From assembly GCA_965219005.1 (NCBI GenBank), contig CBDCMS010000003.1, forward strand, positions 248,001 to 312,000: a stretch of DNA of 64,000 nt, read 5' to 3'. The stretch is from CAUZIZ01 sp965219005 (lineage in GTDB: Bacteria; Acidobacteriota; UBA6911; RPQK01; JAJDTT01). Positions 55,374 through 63,186 of this stretch are shown here, piece by piece. The notes under the pieces were generated by a model, which was not told the origin of the DNA, made no database searches, and saw only the letters and a program-made list of their open reading frames with translations. A program made the position numbers and the translations under genes. Positions within the stretch are counted from its first letter, which is position 1; every line of letters starts with the position of its first letter.

Positions 55374-56390
55374 ATGGAGCTTTCCGAGGAATACATCAGA
55401 TCCCTCCCCAAGGCGGAGCTACATGTGCACATCGAGGGCTGCATGACCCCGCAGCGCCTGCACAAACTGAGCCGAGCCTACGATTCGCGTTACCAGTCGC
55501 AGGCTGACGAGATCCTGGCACAACAAGGGTTCCAATACGAGGATTTCAATGACTTTCTGAATACCTATAAGATCGTCTGTGATCACCTTCGCCAGCCCAA
55601 GGACTATCTTGGACTTCTGGCAGATCTGGCGGAGGACTACCGTCTCCAGAACGTCCGCTACGCAGAGATCATCTACACCCCCTCCATCCCTTGGAAGTGG
55701 GAAAGAAATGGGGAAGAGATCCTGGAAGCTTTGACCGAGTCCAGCCGGAGAATCGAGGAAGAGCAAGGCACGATAATCCGATGGATTCTGGACTGCGTCC
55801 GGCAATTTGGCCCGCAGGCAGCCTGGAGGACGGCCAGACTTGCGCAGGAGTTTCGGTCTCGGGGGGTCGTTGGTATCGGTCTCGGGGGCGATGAGCTATC
55901 GTTGCCGATGACGGAGTATCGCGAGGTTTTTCTGTGGGCGCAGGCCAACCAGCTTTTTGCCCACGTCCATGCTGGGGAAGTCGGGGACCCGGATCAGGTC
56001 TGGGACGCCTTGAAGATTCTGGGCGCCAACCGAATTGGACACGGGATTCAGTCGGCTCGCGACCCTCGCCTCATGGAATACCTACGTGAACATGCCATAG
56101 GGCTGGACATTTGCCTGACCAGTAACATAAAGACCGGAGCCTGGGCTCCCCTATCCGAGCATCCCTTCCACCTGCTCTACCGCCGCGGCGTTCCCACCAC
56201 GCTGAACACCGACGATCCGGGACTCTTCCAGACCAGTGTCACGGAAGAGTTGGTGAAGGCGGTGAAACACTTTGAGCTGAGCGCAGAGGATCTTCACCAC
56301 ATCATCCTCCAAAGCGTCAGGTCCTCGTTCCTTCCCCATGATGAGAAGATGTTATTGATGCGGAAGTTCCAAGGTGAGCTCAATGCCTGA
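55374..56390 (+). CDS. add: Adenosine deaminase
   Basis: Converts adenosine or deoxyadenosine to inosine. The 338-residue metalloenzyme has the zinc motif AELHVHIEG, FAHVHAGE with the catalytic Glu, RIGHGI and NTDDPGLF. Because adenine deaminase and aminofutalosine deaminase share these motifs, the precise substrate is not settled. The last bases overlap the next gene. Starts at ATG 55374, 72 bases after the GntR gene. Confidence 0.9.
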   Translation: MELSEEYIRSLPKAELHVHIEGCMTPQRLHKLSRAYDSRYQSQADEILAQQGFQYEDFNDFLNTYKIVCDHLRQPKDYLGLLADLAEDYRLQNVRYAEIIYTPSIPWKWERNGEEILEALTESSRRIEEEQGTIIRWILDCVRQFGPQAAWRTARLAQEFRSRGVVGIGLGGDELSLPMTEYREVFLWAQANQLFAHVHAGEVGDPDQVWDALKILGANRIGHGIQSARDPRLMEYLREHAIGLDICLTSNIKTGAWAPLSEHPFHLLYRRGVPTTLNTDDPGLFQTSVTEELVKAVKHFELSAEDLHHIILQSVRSSFLPHDEKMLLMRKFQGELNA

Positions 56391-56721
56391 AGGGGCCGAG
56401 GACGAGAACCAGCACTATCTCTACCTGACCACAACCGGACGTCGGAGTGGGCAAGCGAGAGAGATCGAGATCTGGTTCACGTGCTACCAGGACCGCTATT
56501 ACGTCATCTCCTACCTCTTTGAGAAAGGGCAGTGGGTTATGAATCTGAGGGAGAGCTCAGAGGTTGAATTTCGAGTAGGGGACGAGGGGTTCAAAGGATC
56601 GGCGCGAGTCCTGGATCCGGCGATTGACGCAGAGACGTGCAGGTCAGTGAAGGTCTTGTCCGACCAGAAATATGGCTGGAGCGACGGACTTGTGGTGGAA
56701 CTGGATCCACTATCGGCGTAG
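56383..56721 (+). CDS. Deazaflavin-dependent (Ddn/DUF385-like) protein
   Basis: A 112-residue protein with the short beta-barrel fold of the F420-dependent nitroreductase family: LYLTTTGRRSGQAREIEIWF at the start and NLRESSEVEFRVGD in the middle. Such proteins bind F420 or other flavins. The start is ATG 56383 (GTG 56374 also possible). It overlaps the end of add by eight bases. A second member of the same broad family is at 62030. Cofactor use is inferred. Confidence 0.75.
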   Translation: MPEGAEDENQHYLYLTTTGRRSGQAREIEIWFTCYQDRYYVISYLFEKGQWVMNLRESSEVEFRVGDEGFKGSARVLDPAIDAETCRSVKVLSDQKYGWSDGLVVELDPLSA

Positions 56722-56813
56722 ACAATCCGGTCATCGCCCCCTTTGCTCGTTGTTGGTAAACTCTGCTTTCGGGCCAAGGTTGCCTGTGAGAAAATGGCAG
56801 TGCGCACTTCGAT

Positions 56814-56900
56814 GGAGGAGTGGCCGAGTGGTTTAAGGCGGCGGTCTTGAAAACCGCTGTGTCCGGAAGGGCACCGTGGGTTCGAATCCTACCTCCTCCG
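56814..56900 (+). tRNA. tRNA-Ser (TGA)
   Basis: Class II tRNA with a long variable arm. Acceptor GGAGGAG pairs with CTCCTCC; the anticodon loop TTGAAA reads TGA; discriminator base G. CCA is not encoded (the next bases are CTT). A tyrosine recombinase gene faces its 3' end, 42 bases away, so this is a likely integration site. Confidence 0.96.
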
Positions 56901-56942
56901 CTTCCAATCTCAATAGTATCAATAAGTTTGTCCGATTGGTTG

Positions 56943-58040
56943 TCACTTCGCCTTGGCAACCGAGAGCGTCGGCTTCCTACCATGTTTCCGTTTTGTTTCC
57001 GGTTGAGATCGCCTTGATCCTCGTTTACTCCTGCCACCTTCCAAGACCTTCAGGATCTTCTTGGCTGAGTGCCTGGGCGAGAATTGGGCATAGTACCTCT
57101 CGGTTGTGGCTACACTCGTATGCCCCAGGACCTGCTGGATATCGTGCATGTCGGCACCATTCTCAGCAAGTTTGATGGCGTAGTGGCGACGCAGGTCCTT
57201 CACCTGCAGGTCGGGTAGGTTGGCTGCCTCCCTTGCCTTTTCCCAAGCATCCCGGCACTCCGCCCATCGAGTTCGCGTTTCCAGGTAGTAGAAGACATAA
57301 GGGCAGTCTTCCAGAGGGGGGAGAGCCTTTACTGCTTCGAGGGCCGCCTCGGTCAGCGGCACATACCGGTACTTCCTGGACTTTGTGTCCTCGTTGAACA
57401 CAACCAGCCTTGATTCCTCCTGAACTTGCCAGTGTTGGAGTGACAGAGCTTCCCCGCGCCGGCAACCAGTTTCGTCGATGAACATGAAGATTGGTCGGCA
57501 ATCGGACCGCACAGCACCAATCACGCGCTGAATCTGGTCCTCGGTGAAGCGTGCACGCTCCGTCCGCGACTCCTTTAGGTTCCTGAACTTCTTCACAGGA
57601 TTAACTTGAATGACGCCACACTCTTCGGCGTACGAGAGCAAATGCTTGAGCGTGCTCAGATCCCGGTTAATCGTCGCGTCGGAGACCATCGCCGCTTTCC
57701 GCTTTCGGACGTAGTTGTGAAGGTGCGCTGGGGTGATCGCATCGAGATCATACTTGCCAAGTACTTTGCCCAGTGACCGCAATGACACCTGCTTTCGCTT
57801 CCAGGCTCCTCTCTTGTTGCGAGCTTTCGCGTAGTCTTCGATATAGGTCGCGGAGAACTCCGTTAGGGTCAGGCTGCCTCTATCCCTGAGCATGAGCCTC
57901 TCCTTCAACTCAGGCCAGGTGCCGTCCGCAATTGAAGCATCGATTCTCGCGAGCAGCTGTTTAGCCTTGGTGCGATTCTCACAGACGCGAGTCGTCCGAC
58001 TACCCCCACCCCATAAGCGGCAGTATAAGCGGCAGTTCAC
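56943..58040 (-). CDS. Tyrosine recombinase (integrase), N terminus uncertain
   Basis: A phage-type integrase beside tRNA-Ser, oriented towards it. A SAM-like core-binding domain (FSATYIEDYAKARNKRGAW; INRDLSTLKHLLSYAEE) is followed by the catalytic domain with R in DETGCRRGEALSL, KDLRRHYAIKLAENG, LGHTSVATTERYY with His and Tyr. In box II the usual HxxR has K for H. From GTG 58040 it is 365 residues; the open frame goes on to 58292, but there it runs against a remnant gene on the other strand. The N-terminal arm (around CRLYCRLWGGG) does not look normal and contains a 12-base tandem duplication (58013-58036), so the start may be damaged. Confidence 0.8.
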   Translation of the reverse strand: MNCRLYCRLWGGGSRTTRVCENRTKAKQLLARIDASIADGTWPELKERLMLRDRGSLTLTEFSATYIEDYAKARNKRGAWKRKQVSLRSLGKVLGKYDLDAITPAHLHNYVRKRKAAMVSDATINRDLSTLKHLLSYAEECGVIQVNPVKKFRNLKESRTERARFTEDQIQRVIGAVRSDCRPIFMFIDETGCRRGEALSLQHWQVQEESRLVVFNEDTKSRKYRYVPLTEAALEAVKALPPLEDCPYVFYYLETRTRWAECRDAWEKAREAANLPDLQVKDLRRHYAIKLAENGADMHDIQQVLGHTSVATTERYYAQFSPRHSAKKILKVLEGGRSKRGSRRSQPETKRKHGRKPTLSVAKAK

Positions 58041-58260
58041 AAGGTGTTGGCCTAGACCTTTCCTACCTGGGCACGGTCGAGCGGGGGCAAAGGAATCCCA
58101 CGCTGGGCGTAATCCACGCCATTGCGAAGGTCTTGAAAGTGAGGATGGCCAACCTGCTTTGCTGTGAGGCAAATCCCCTAGACAGGGGCGGTAAGGGGGG
58201 GGGTATGACCTTGACCACACGACCTCCGCTCTCCCAGCTTTCCTTTCCGGCTCCAAAACG
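58041..58260 (+). pseudogene. XRE-type regulator remnant (C-terminal half)
   Basis: The plus-strand frame reads LSYLGTVERGQRNPTLGVIH and on to VLKVRMANLLC: the recognition helix and last helices of a Cro/C1-type helix-turn-helix. The first two helices are missing and no start codon is available. The reading continues through the direct repeat (58164-58250). It abuts the integrase start, so a recombination joined the two. Confidence 0.7.
58164..58250 (+). repeat. Direct repeat, copy 1 of 2
   Basis: About 87 bases from GTGAGGC to TTTCCTTTCC that recur at 59570-59653. Shared stretches include CCCTAGACAGGGG, GGGGGTATGACCTTGACC and CACGACCTCCG. Copies lie 1.4 kb apart and bracket the 167-aa gene and the second XRE fragment. 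Confidence 0.85.
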
Positions 58261-58367
58261 CTAAGCTCCCTAATATTCATGGAAACTGCCAAGGGAAAAC
58301 CCTGGCGCCATGGAATTAGCTGCCCGCTGCATAGTGAGTACCACCCTTCCTTTGGGGTACATCGATC

Positions 58368-58871
58368 ATGAACATTTCAGACCTCATCTCTCTGATAGGG
58401 CTGACAGGCCTCGCTTTGACGGGTGTCGGCTTGCTGCTCGCTCGAAGACAACTCAAGGCGTCCTATCGCCAGGCACAAGTATCTCAGCGCATAGCTTCGG
58501 GACAGTTTCTGCTGCAGCTCGATGAGATGTTCTGGCACCATGACAAGACGCATCGTCGGCTGAGACCAGGCGGTGAATGGACGAAGCCGGGTGCAGGCCC
58601 CTCGTCGCATGACGATTGGGTAGACGTCGAGTTATATATGGGCTTGTTCGAGCGCATCCAGGTTCTGGAGGAGCGAGGCATACTGCAGGCCGACACCGTA
58701 GATCGCCTGTATGGTTATCGAATCTCCAACATCATCCGAAACGCAAAGATCCGGAAGAGGAAGCTAGGAGACACCCGTACCCGTCTCGGCTGGAAAGGCT
58801 TCATTGCGCTCGCCACCAAGATAGATCGATACACTATTGATGATCCGCCAGCCAATACACCACCGACGTGA
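58368..58871 (+). CDS. Membrane-anchored hypothetical protein (167 aa)
   Basis: Not recognised. An N-terminal membrane helix (about 5-27) is followed by a basic, helical cytoplasmic part with LDEMFWHHDKTHRR and DDWVDVELYMGLFERIQVLEERG; this recalls DUF4760-like proteins often found in islands. ATG at 58368 follows a weak ribosome binding site. It overlaps the next, truncated XRE frame by about 30 bases. Confidence 0.6.
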   Translation: MNISDLISLIGLTGLALTGVGLLLARRQLKASYRQAQVSQRIASGQFLLQLDEMFWHHDKTHRRLRPGGEWTKPGAGPSSHDDWVDVELYMGLFERIQVLEERGILQADTVDRLYGYRISNIIRNAKIRKRKLGDTRTRLGWKGFIALATKIDRYTIDDPPANTPPT

Positions 58872-59118
58872 CTGGCGATGCGAGTTGGCTGAGCTTGCGG
58901 ATCTCTCGACCGACTACTTGGGAAAGGTGGAGAGAGGCGAATCCCAGGCAACGCTAGAGTCACTTTTCTCGATCGCCGACGCCTTGAAGGTGAACCCATC
59001 AGTTTTCCTTACTCCGTTAGATAAGGCCGAGACCACCAATCCTGACCTGCGTCTGGACAAGCACGACATCGTTCGGCGAGTGCGAGAGTTGATGGACGTG
59101 CTGGCGGACCTGCCTTGA
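58840..59118 (+). CDS. XRE-family regulator, N-terminally truncated
   Basis: A 92-residue frame with ELAELADLSTDYLGKVERG and ESLFSIADALKVNPSVFLTP: helices 2 to 5 of a SinR-type DNA-binding domain, then a helical tail. The first helix is replaced by an unrelated, basic stretch, so DNA binding is doubtful. It is a paralogue of the remnant at 58041. It may be a decayed gene fused in frame to a chance start. Confidence 0.6.
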   Translation: MIRQPIHHRRDWRCELAELADLSTDYLGKVERGESQATLESLFSIADALKVNPSVFLTPLDKAETTNPDLRLDKHDIVRRVRELMDVLADLP

Positions 59119-59704
59119 CTCTCGGCCCAGGTAGGGAATCAGCAGGCGCTCCCGCAGGGCTCACCCGCACAACGGAATCCCTCCGGCGGGGGGTTGTAAG
59201 GGGGGCGGCAGCCCCCTTTCCCTCCCCACCAAGGCGATCACTTCACCAACTCCAGATGACCCCTCTGATATGCAGTTCCCTGCCAGCCTGGTCCAGGTGA
59301 TCAGCGAGTGGAAACCGAGCCGTGAGGCTCATTGATACCCCCTGTCAAATCAGCGGTCCTCTCTTGGCTCAGGCAGAAGCGGGTAGGCGTAGGAACTAGG
59401 GTTGACGTGCTCAACATCGAATAGCTCCTTGGGACCCCCCCTACCCTCCCACACCCTAGCAGTGCTCCCTTCGACGTCCTCGTTGGACTCTTCAGTGATG
59501 GCGCAAGCTGCTCCTGGTAGCGCCTTCACCAACTGGCTTCTGTCGGGCGATCCTGAGCAGCCTTTTCAGTGAGGCGGACCCCTAGACAGGGGGGGTAAAA
59601 GGGGGGTATGACCTTGACCGCACGACCTCCGTTCCCCTTGCTTTCCTTTCCCGGGAGTTAGACTCCAACGCGATCAGGGCCCTATGGGATTTAGCGCTGG
59701 CGGA
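59119..59704. other. Gene-poor stretch in the island
   Basis: No credible gene. It has a G-rich hairpin (GGGGG...CCCCC at about 59203-59220) that could terminate the XRE frame, and the second direct repeat (59570-59653). Confidence 0.5.
59570..59653 (+). repeat. Direct repeat, copy 2 of 2
   Basis: Matches 58164-58250 with small gaps in the G runs. Here no XRE fragment precedes it. Confidence 0.85.
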
Positions 59705-59979
59705 CTACCGTGCCGGGTCCTCCTGTAGAGGCACCAGATAATATTTCATTCCATTGATCTCGCCCTGTTCCCGAGACCCTTCGGGAAGATCGGCCGCTGA
59801 AGAGGGGGACAAATGCAAACTCTGCACCAAATTCTCTAGCTTGCTGACTCGGGTCTTTAGTCCGAGATCTGGTTCTTGAGCTGAGTGAGTTCTGGGAGTT
59901 GCCCCTGCTGGCCAAAAAGGAAAACAGAAGCGACGAGAAGGCAGGCCAATACTAGAATAGTAAGGGTACTCGATCTCAT
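59705..59979 (-). pseudogene. Small exported coiled-coil protein, frameshifted
   Basis: ATG at 59979 with a strong GGAGGTG ribosome binding site begins a signal-anchor (MRSSTLTILVLACLLVASV) and a short coil, QLPELTQLKNQISD, then stops at 59857. One base back, another frame continues LKTRVSKLENLVQSLHL, keeping the heptad pattern, and ends at 59705. A single inserted base would restore an 88-residue protein. Either a base error or a recent mutation. Function unknown. Confidence 0.65.
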
Positions 59980-59996
59980 GGATACACCTCCGCTTC

Positions 59997-60161
59997 TTAG
60001 TAACGGGTGGCGCAGAGATTTATTAGACGAAAAACCGACACCGCTGATCTGGGAACAGTCTTCCCCCGCTCCTGCTCATAAAGTCGGGCCGCACGTTGGA
60101 CGAATTGCTCCTCCAAATGTTTGAAGCCTTGTGCCGTCGGGAAAGCGTAGAATCCCCCCAT
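59997..60161 (-). CDS. Possible small hypothetical protein (54 aa)
   Basis: A 54-residue frame ending 17 bases upstream of the ATG at 59979, reading in the same direction. Its middle (FKHLEEQFVQRAARLYEQE) is a good amphipathic helix. No ribosome binding site is visible, so it is a candidate only. Confidence 0.35.
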   Translation of the reverse strand: MGGFYAFPTAQGFKHLEEQFVQRAARLYEQERGKTVPRSAVSVFRLINLCATRY

Positions 60162-60246
60162 GGTCCGCGAATTCGGACACCCCGGGCAGCGCGATCCTGT
60201 CTCGCTCTTGTAAGATAGCTTCAGACCAAGGAGAGAGGAGCGACCG

Positions 60247-60426
60247 ATGGCTAAAGAGAAGTGCGACGGCTCGGCGAGAAGCATGGGTACCGGCATGGGA
60301 GTGGGGATAGCCCTTGGCGTAGCGATCGGAGCAGCTATCGATAACATCGGTACGGGTATCGCAATTAGTGTAGCGCTGGGCGCTGGGATTGGAACAGCGA
60401 TTCACAAGAAGAAGAGCGACGCCTGA
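60247..60426 (+). CDS. Glycine-zipper small membrane protein (59 aa)
   Basis: A 59-residue protein with ATG at 60247 after GAGGAG. Residues 12-52 are a run of Gly and small hydrophobic residues spaced like a glycine zipper (GTGMGVGIALGVAIGAAI, then GTGIAISVALGAGIGTAI), ending in a lysine-rich tail. Such proteins form helical hairpins in membranes. It lies just before the 85-aa gene. Too short for many gene finders but convincing. Confidence 0.75.
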   Translation: MAKEKCDGSARSMGTGMGVGIALGVAIGAAIDNIGTGIAISVALGAGIGTAIHKKKSDA

Positions 60427-60435
60427 GGCTTCCCC

Positions 60436-60693
60436 ATGGTCCGCCCCTTCGGCCACATCGGTGAGCGATTCGAAGAGTACATCCTAGAGCGCACCGGCGA
60501 ACACCCGTCCGTGATTCCCATTGTCATGGGAAATCGCGGCAAGGCCCGCTTCCGCCTCACGTGCAAGAAGACCTTGAACAGTAGCGAGTTCCCTTCCTGG
60601 TTCGACGAAGCCAGCCTCGACGGCGGGCCTGGGATGCTGCAGTTGGATCACGAGATTGTAGTCTGTTTGCGGGAGTGTTTAGACCCCGAGTAG
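60436..60693 (+). CDS. Hypothetical protein (85 aa)
   Basis: Not recognised. The frame follows the glycine-zipper gene by nine bases. The product is acidic and soluble, with LDGGPGMLQLDHEIVVCLREC in the second half. The first 30 bases of the gene (ATGGTCCGC..TTCGG.CAC) recur with changes at 60160, where they start a 17-codon frame, so part of the gene seems duplicated upstream. Confidence 0.5.
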   Translation: MVRPFGHIGERFEEYILERTGEHPSVIPIVMGNRGKARFRLTCKKTLNSSEFPSWFDEASLDGGPGMLQLDHEIVVCLRECLDPE

Positions 60694-60842
60694 CGAGGCG
60701 ATGCGGCGGCGAATGGGGGCGTCAGCAGGTCAGGGAGCCTCCCTTCGTGATCGATGCTGACCGAGACATCTTGTCTTCCGATGTGCGCACGGTCCAGTCA
60801 CCTCTTGCTACCGGCCACATCGAGCAGGAAATGAGTACCAGG

Positions 60843-61235
60843 CTATCTCGCCGCAATGGCAGTCTCGACTATCCGCTTGACCTTTCTCTGCTCCTCTAGA
60901 GAGAGATCAGACTCGTCAATCAAGCGAGCCAGCAGGGCTTCGGGCGAGCCACTAAAGACCCGATCCACAAACTCTCGGACCATCTCCTTGATCACACGCT
61001 TTTGAGTGTGGGTGGCTTTGTAGACATAGGCTCTTCCCTCCTCCCACTTCCGGAGCAACCCCTTCCTCTCCATGATCCTCATCATGGTCATTACGGTGGA
61101 ATAAGCGATCCTTCGTTGCTCTCTCAGCGTTTCATAGACGTCTCGGACGGTGGCGGTCTTCAGGAGCCATACGATCTTGATGATTTCAAGCTCCCGTCGA
61201 GTGGGCAGGGTAATTGTGTGCGGCTTCTCTATCAT
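60843..61235 (-). CDS. BlaI/MecI/CopY-type repressor
   Basis: A 130-residue penicillinase-repressor family protein: a winged helix with ELEIIKIVWLLKTATVRDVYETL and AYSTVMTMMRIMERKGLL, then a dimerisation tail with FVDRVFSGSPEALLARLI. The ATG at 61235 follows AGGAG; the longer frame to 61262 is not used. The family usually sits next to a BlaR1-type M56 sensor protease or a copper ATPase; neither is here, so its inducer and target are unknown. Confidence 0.88.
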   Translation of the reverse strand: MIEKPHTITLPTRRELEIIKIVWLLKTATVRDVYETLREQRRIAYSTVMTMMRIMERKGLLRKWEEGRAYVYKATHTQKRVIKEMVREFVDRVFSGSPEALLARLIDESDLSLEEQRKVKRIVETAIAAR

Positions 61236-62029
61236 TCTAGTACTCCTATACCTTTCTTCCAAGACCAGACGTGCTGAGCCAGGAGACCTTCGAATCAGAG
61301 AGAAGATCCCGCAGGGAGTTACGCCCGGGCCACAAGCGCTTGCCGTCGCCCGAATTAGCCTTTCGATGCTGGGTTTCTTGTGGCACTGCCGACGGAAACT
61401 CCTATCTCCGTGCTAGAGAGCCTTCGCAATAGCAGTGCCAAAACGGTTACGTTCTTCCGTATGAGGGTATAAATCATTTTCGGCGAATGAGTTAAGCGAA
61501 TCGTTTCGACGTGCCCTTTCGGTGGGTATCCAATTGAGGCAGTAAGAAATACAGGGAATCTCGGGTAGGGATTACAGTCTAGAGAAGCCGTTCTCTGTCC
61601 CCGTTCGCCTCTTAGGCAGGTGGGTCGGGCGTCCAAAAGTGATCTCGTCGCTGGCGTGTTGGTAGCAGTTACCTGAACATATCCCATGCGGTAGGGGAGT
61701 GCCCCTTCCCAAAAGGCTAAAACAAGCGAACCCTGAGCTCCTCGGCCGGGACCTTCGACACACCGGAGTTCTGGCTGCAGGGGGAGCGCAGCATGCCCGA
61801 TTTCGAGCAGCGCAAGGAGTGGCTGGCACGGCACGGGGGACGGGGACGACGAAGCTCGACGATCGGACTGGGGCGCAGATCGTGCTGGATGAGGTGGAGA
61901 AGATTGGGATCTGAAGTGGTACGATTCCTTGTCGATCCCTGCGGCCCAAACGGAAGGCCGACCTGCTCTTTCCCCTGGTGGCGGAGGGCTGACGGACCGG
62001 GCGAAGGCCCTCCAACGGAGGAAGGAGAG
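61236..62029. other. Gene-poor stretch; possible gene remnant at 61745-61910
   Basis: No complete gene. At about 61745-61850 the plus strand encodes GTFDTPEFWLQGERSMPDFE followed by QRKEWLARHGG and then, one frame over, TTKLDDRTGAQIVLDEVEKI and a stop near 61914. This looks like a broken reading frame of a protein I do not recognise. Confidence 0.35.
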
Positions 62030-62524
62030 ATGCGGACTGCGCCTTGGACGCACCTTCAGGAGAGGATCGGAAGCAGGCTGATCCGAATCATTTCCGCAAC
62101 CAATGTCTGGGTCTACCGCCTGACCGGTGGCCGACTTGGAGGTCGCTTACCAGGTGGGGTCCCGGTACTCCTCCTCACCACCATCGGACGTCAATCCGGC
62201 AAGCGGCGCACCTCGCCGCTACTGTACCTGAAGGTCGGCGAGGACGTGGCAGTGGTGGCCTCGAAGGCCGGAATGCCAAGGCACCCATCATGGTACCTGA
62301 ATCTTGAGGTGAATCCTCAGGTGGAGGTGCAGATCGGCCGACATCGGCGGAAGATGGTGGCCCGGTGCGCCACGAAAGAGGAGAGGTCAACCCTCTGGCC
62401 GGAACTTGTCTCCATGTACGGGGATTACGAGGTCTACCAGGCCAGAACTCGCCGGGAGATCCCGGTGGTCATCCTCTCCGCCGGGCTACCCTCCTACCGC
62501 GACCCTGAGCATTCCCTGCACTGA
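62030..62524 (+). CDS. Deazaflavin-dependent nitroreductase family protein (DUF385)
   Basis: A 164-residue protein. VLLLTTIGRQSGKRRTSPLLYL, then GMPRHPSWYLNLEVNPQVEVQIG are the core of the Ddn/DUF385 family, which uses F420 (or a related flavin) and is commonest in actinobacteria. N-terminal helix ISATNVWVYRLTGG is also typical. ATG at 62030 with GGAGG upstream; the longer open frame to 61793 is a chance extension. Isolated gene in accessory DNA, so transfer is possible. Confidence 0.85.
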   Translation: MRTAPWTHLQERIGSRLIRIISATNVWVYRLTGGRLGGRLPGGVPVLLLTTIGRQSGKRRTSPLLYLKVGEDVAVVASKAGMPRHPSWYLNLEVNPQVEVQIGRHRRKMVARCATKEERSTLWPELVSMYGDYEVYQARTRREIPVVILSAGLPSYRDPEHSLH

Positions 62525-63186
62525 CGGATACAGATTGCATTCCGATCGGAAGCATCGCCGCCTCCTGTTGAGATCGTGGAGTCCGCCTCAGGTTCCAAGT
62601 GCTCGTACAAACTGACCCACGGTGCCCATCGTTTGTATTGCTCTCTTGCCGCAGGGTTCAGTCATGTCCCGACCATCAAGGGATTCGATTGGGAGTCCCT
62701 CGACTGAGCCAACTCATCTGCCCGCAGAGTTGGCAACCGATCATCAACCAGGGGGTCTCGCGGGTTGTCGATGAATGTCGCGGGTGGCTCTGCACTTCGG
62801 AGAGATCCGAATGCCACTCGGATCGTGACCTATTGGTGTCATAAGGCCTTTAGTAAATATAGTAAAGGGTTCGTGACACCAGCTGAAAGTGGTATTCATC
62901 CCACTCTTGCAACTTTCTTGCTTGGTCTGTAGATCCCCAACGGAACTCTAGACGCGAGCGTGCCTGGTCCTATCAACCGGGTCCTAAAGGGGACTGCCCT
63001 TCCGACACTTCAGTGTTGGCATGATCACCTGACGACCACTGAGGTTTACTCAACTCTCACCAGGAAGTGGCGAGATTGCCAAACACAGGGTGTCGTCTTT
63101 CGTCCAAAGCCGCGACATCTGTGATAGTCGGTATCCGATCTTACAGACACGTCCGATTTGATCGAAATCGACCGGCGGCTTCCACC
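62525..63186. other. Non-coding stretch before the IS30 element
   Basis: About 660 bases without a credible gene. There is an AT-rich partial palindrome at 62847-62868 (CCTTT...AAAGG) and a few short hairpins; nothing else was recognised. Confidence 0.5.

Noticed and set aside
56591..57037. Minus-strand frame over tRNA-Ser (GGRIRTHGALPDTAVF)
   Set aside because: Also antisense tRNA translation.
61793..62029. N-terminal extension of the DUF385 gene
   Set aside because: Residues are Arg/Trp-rich and unlike the family; a better start with a ribosome binding site is at 62030.
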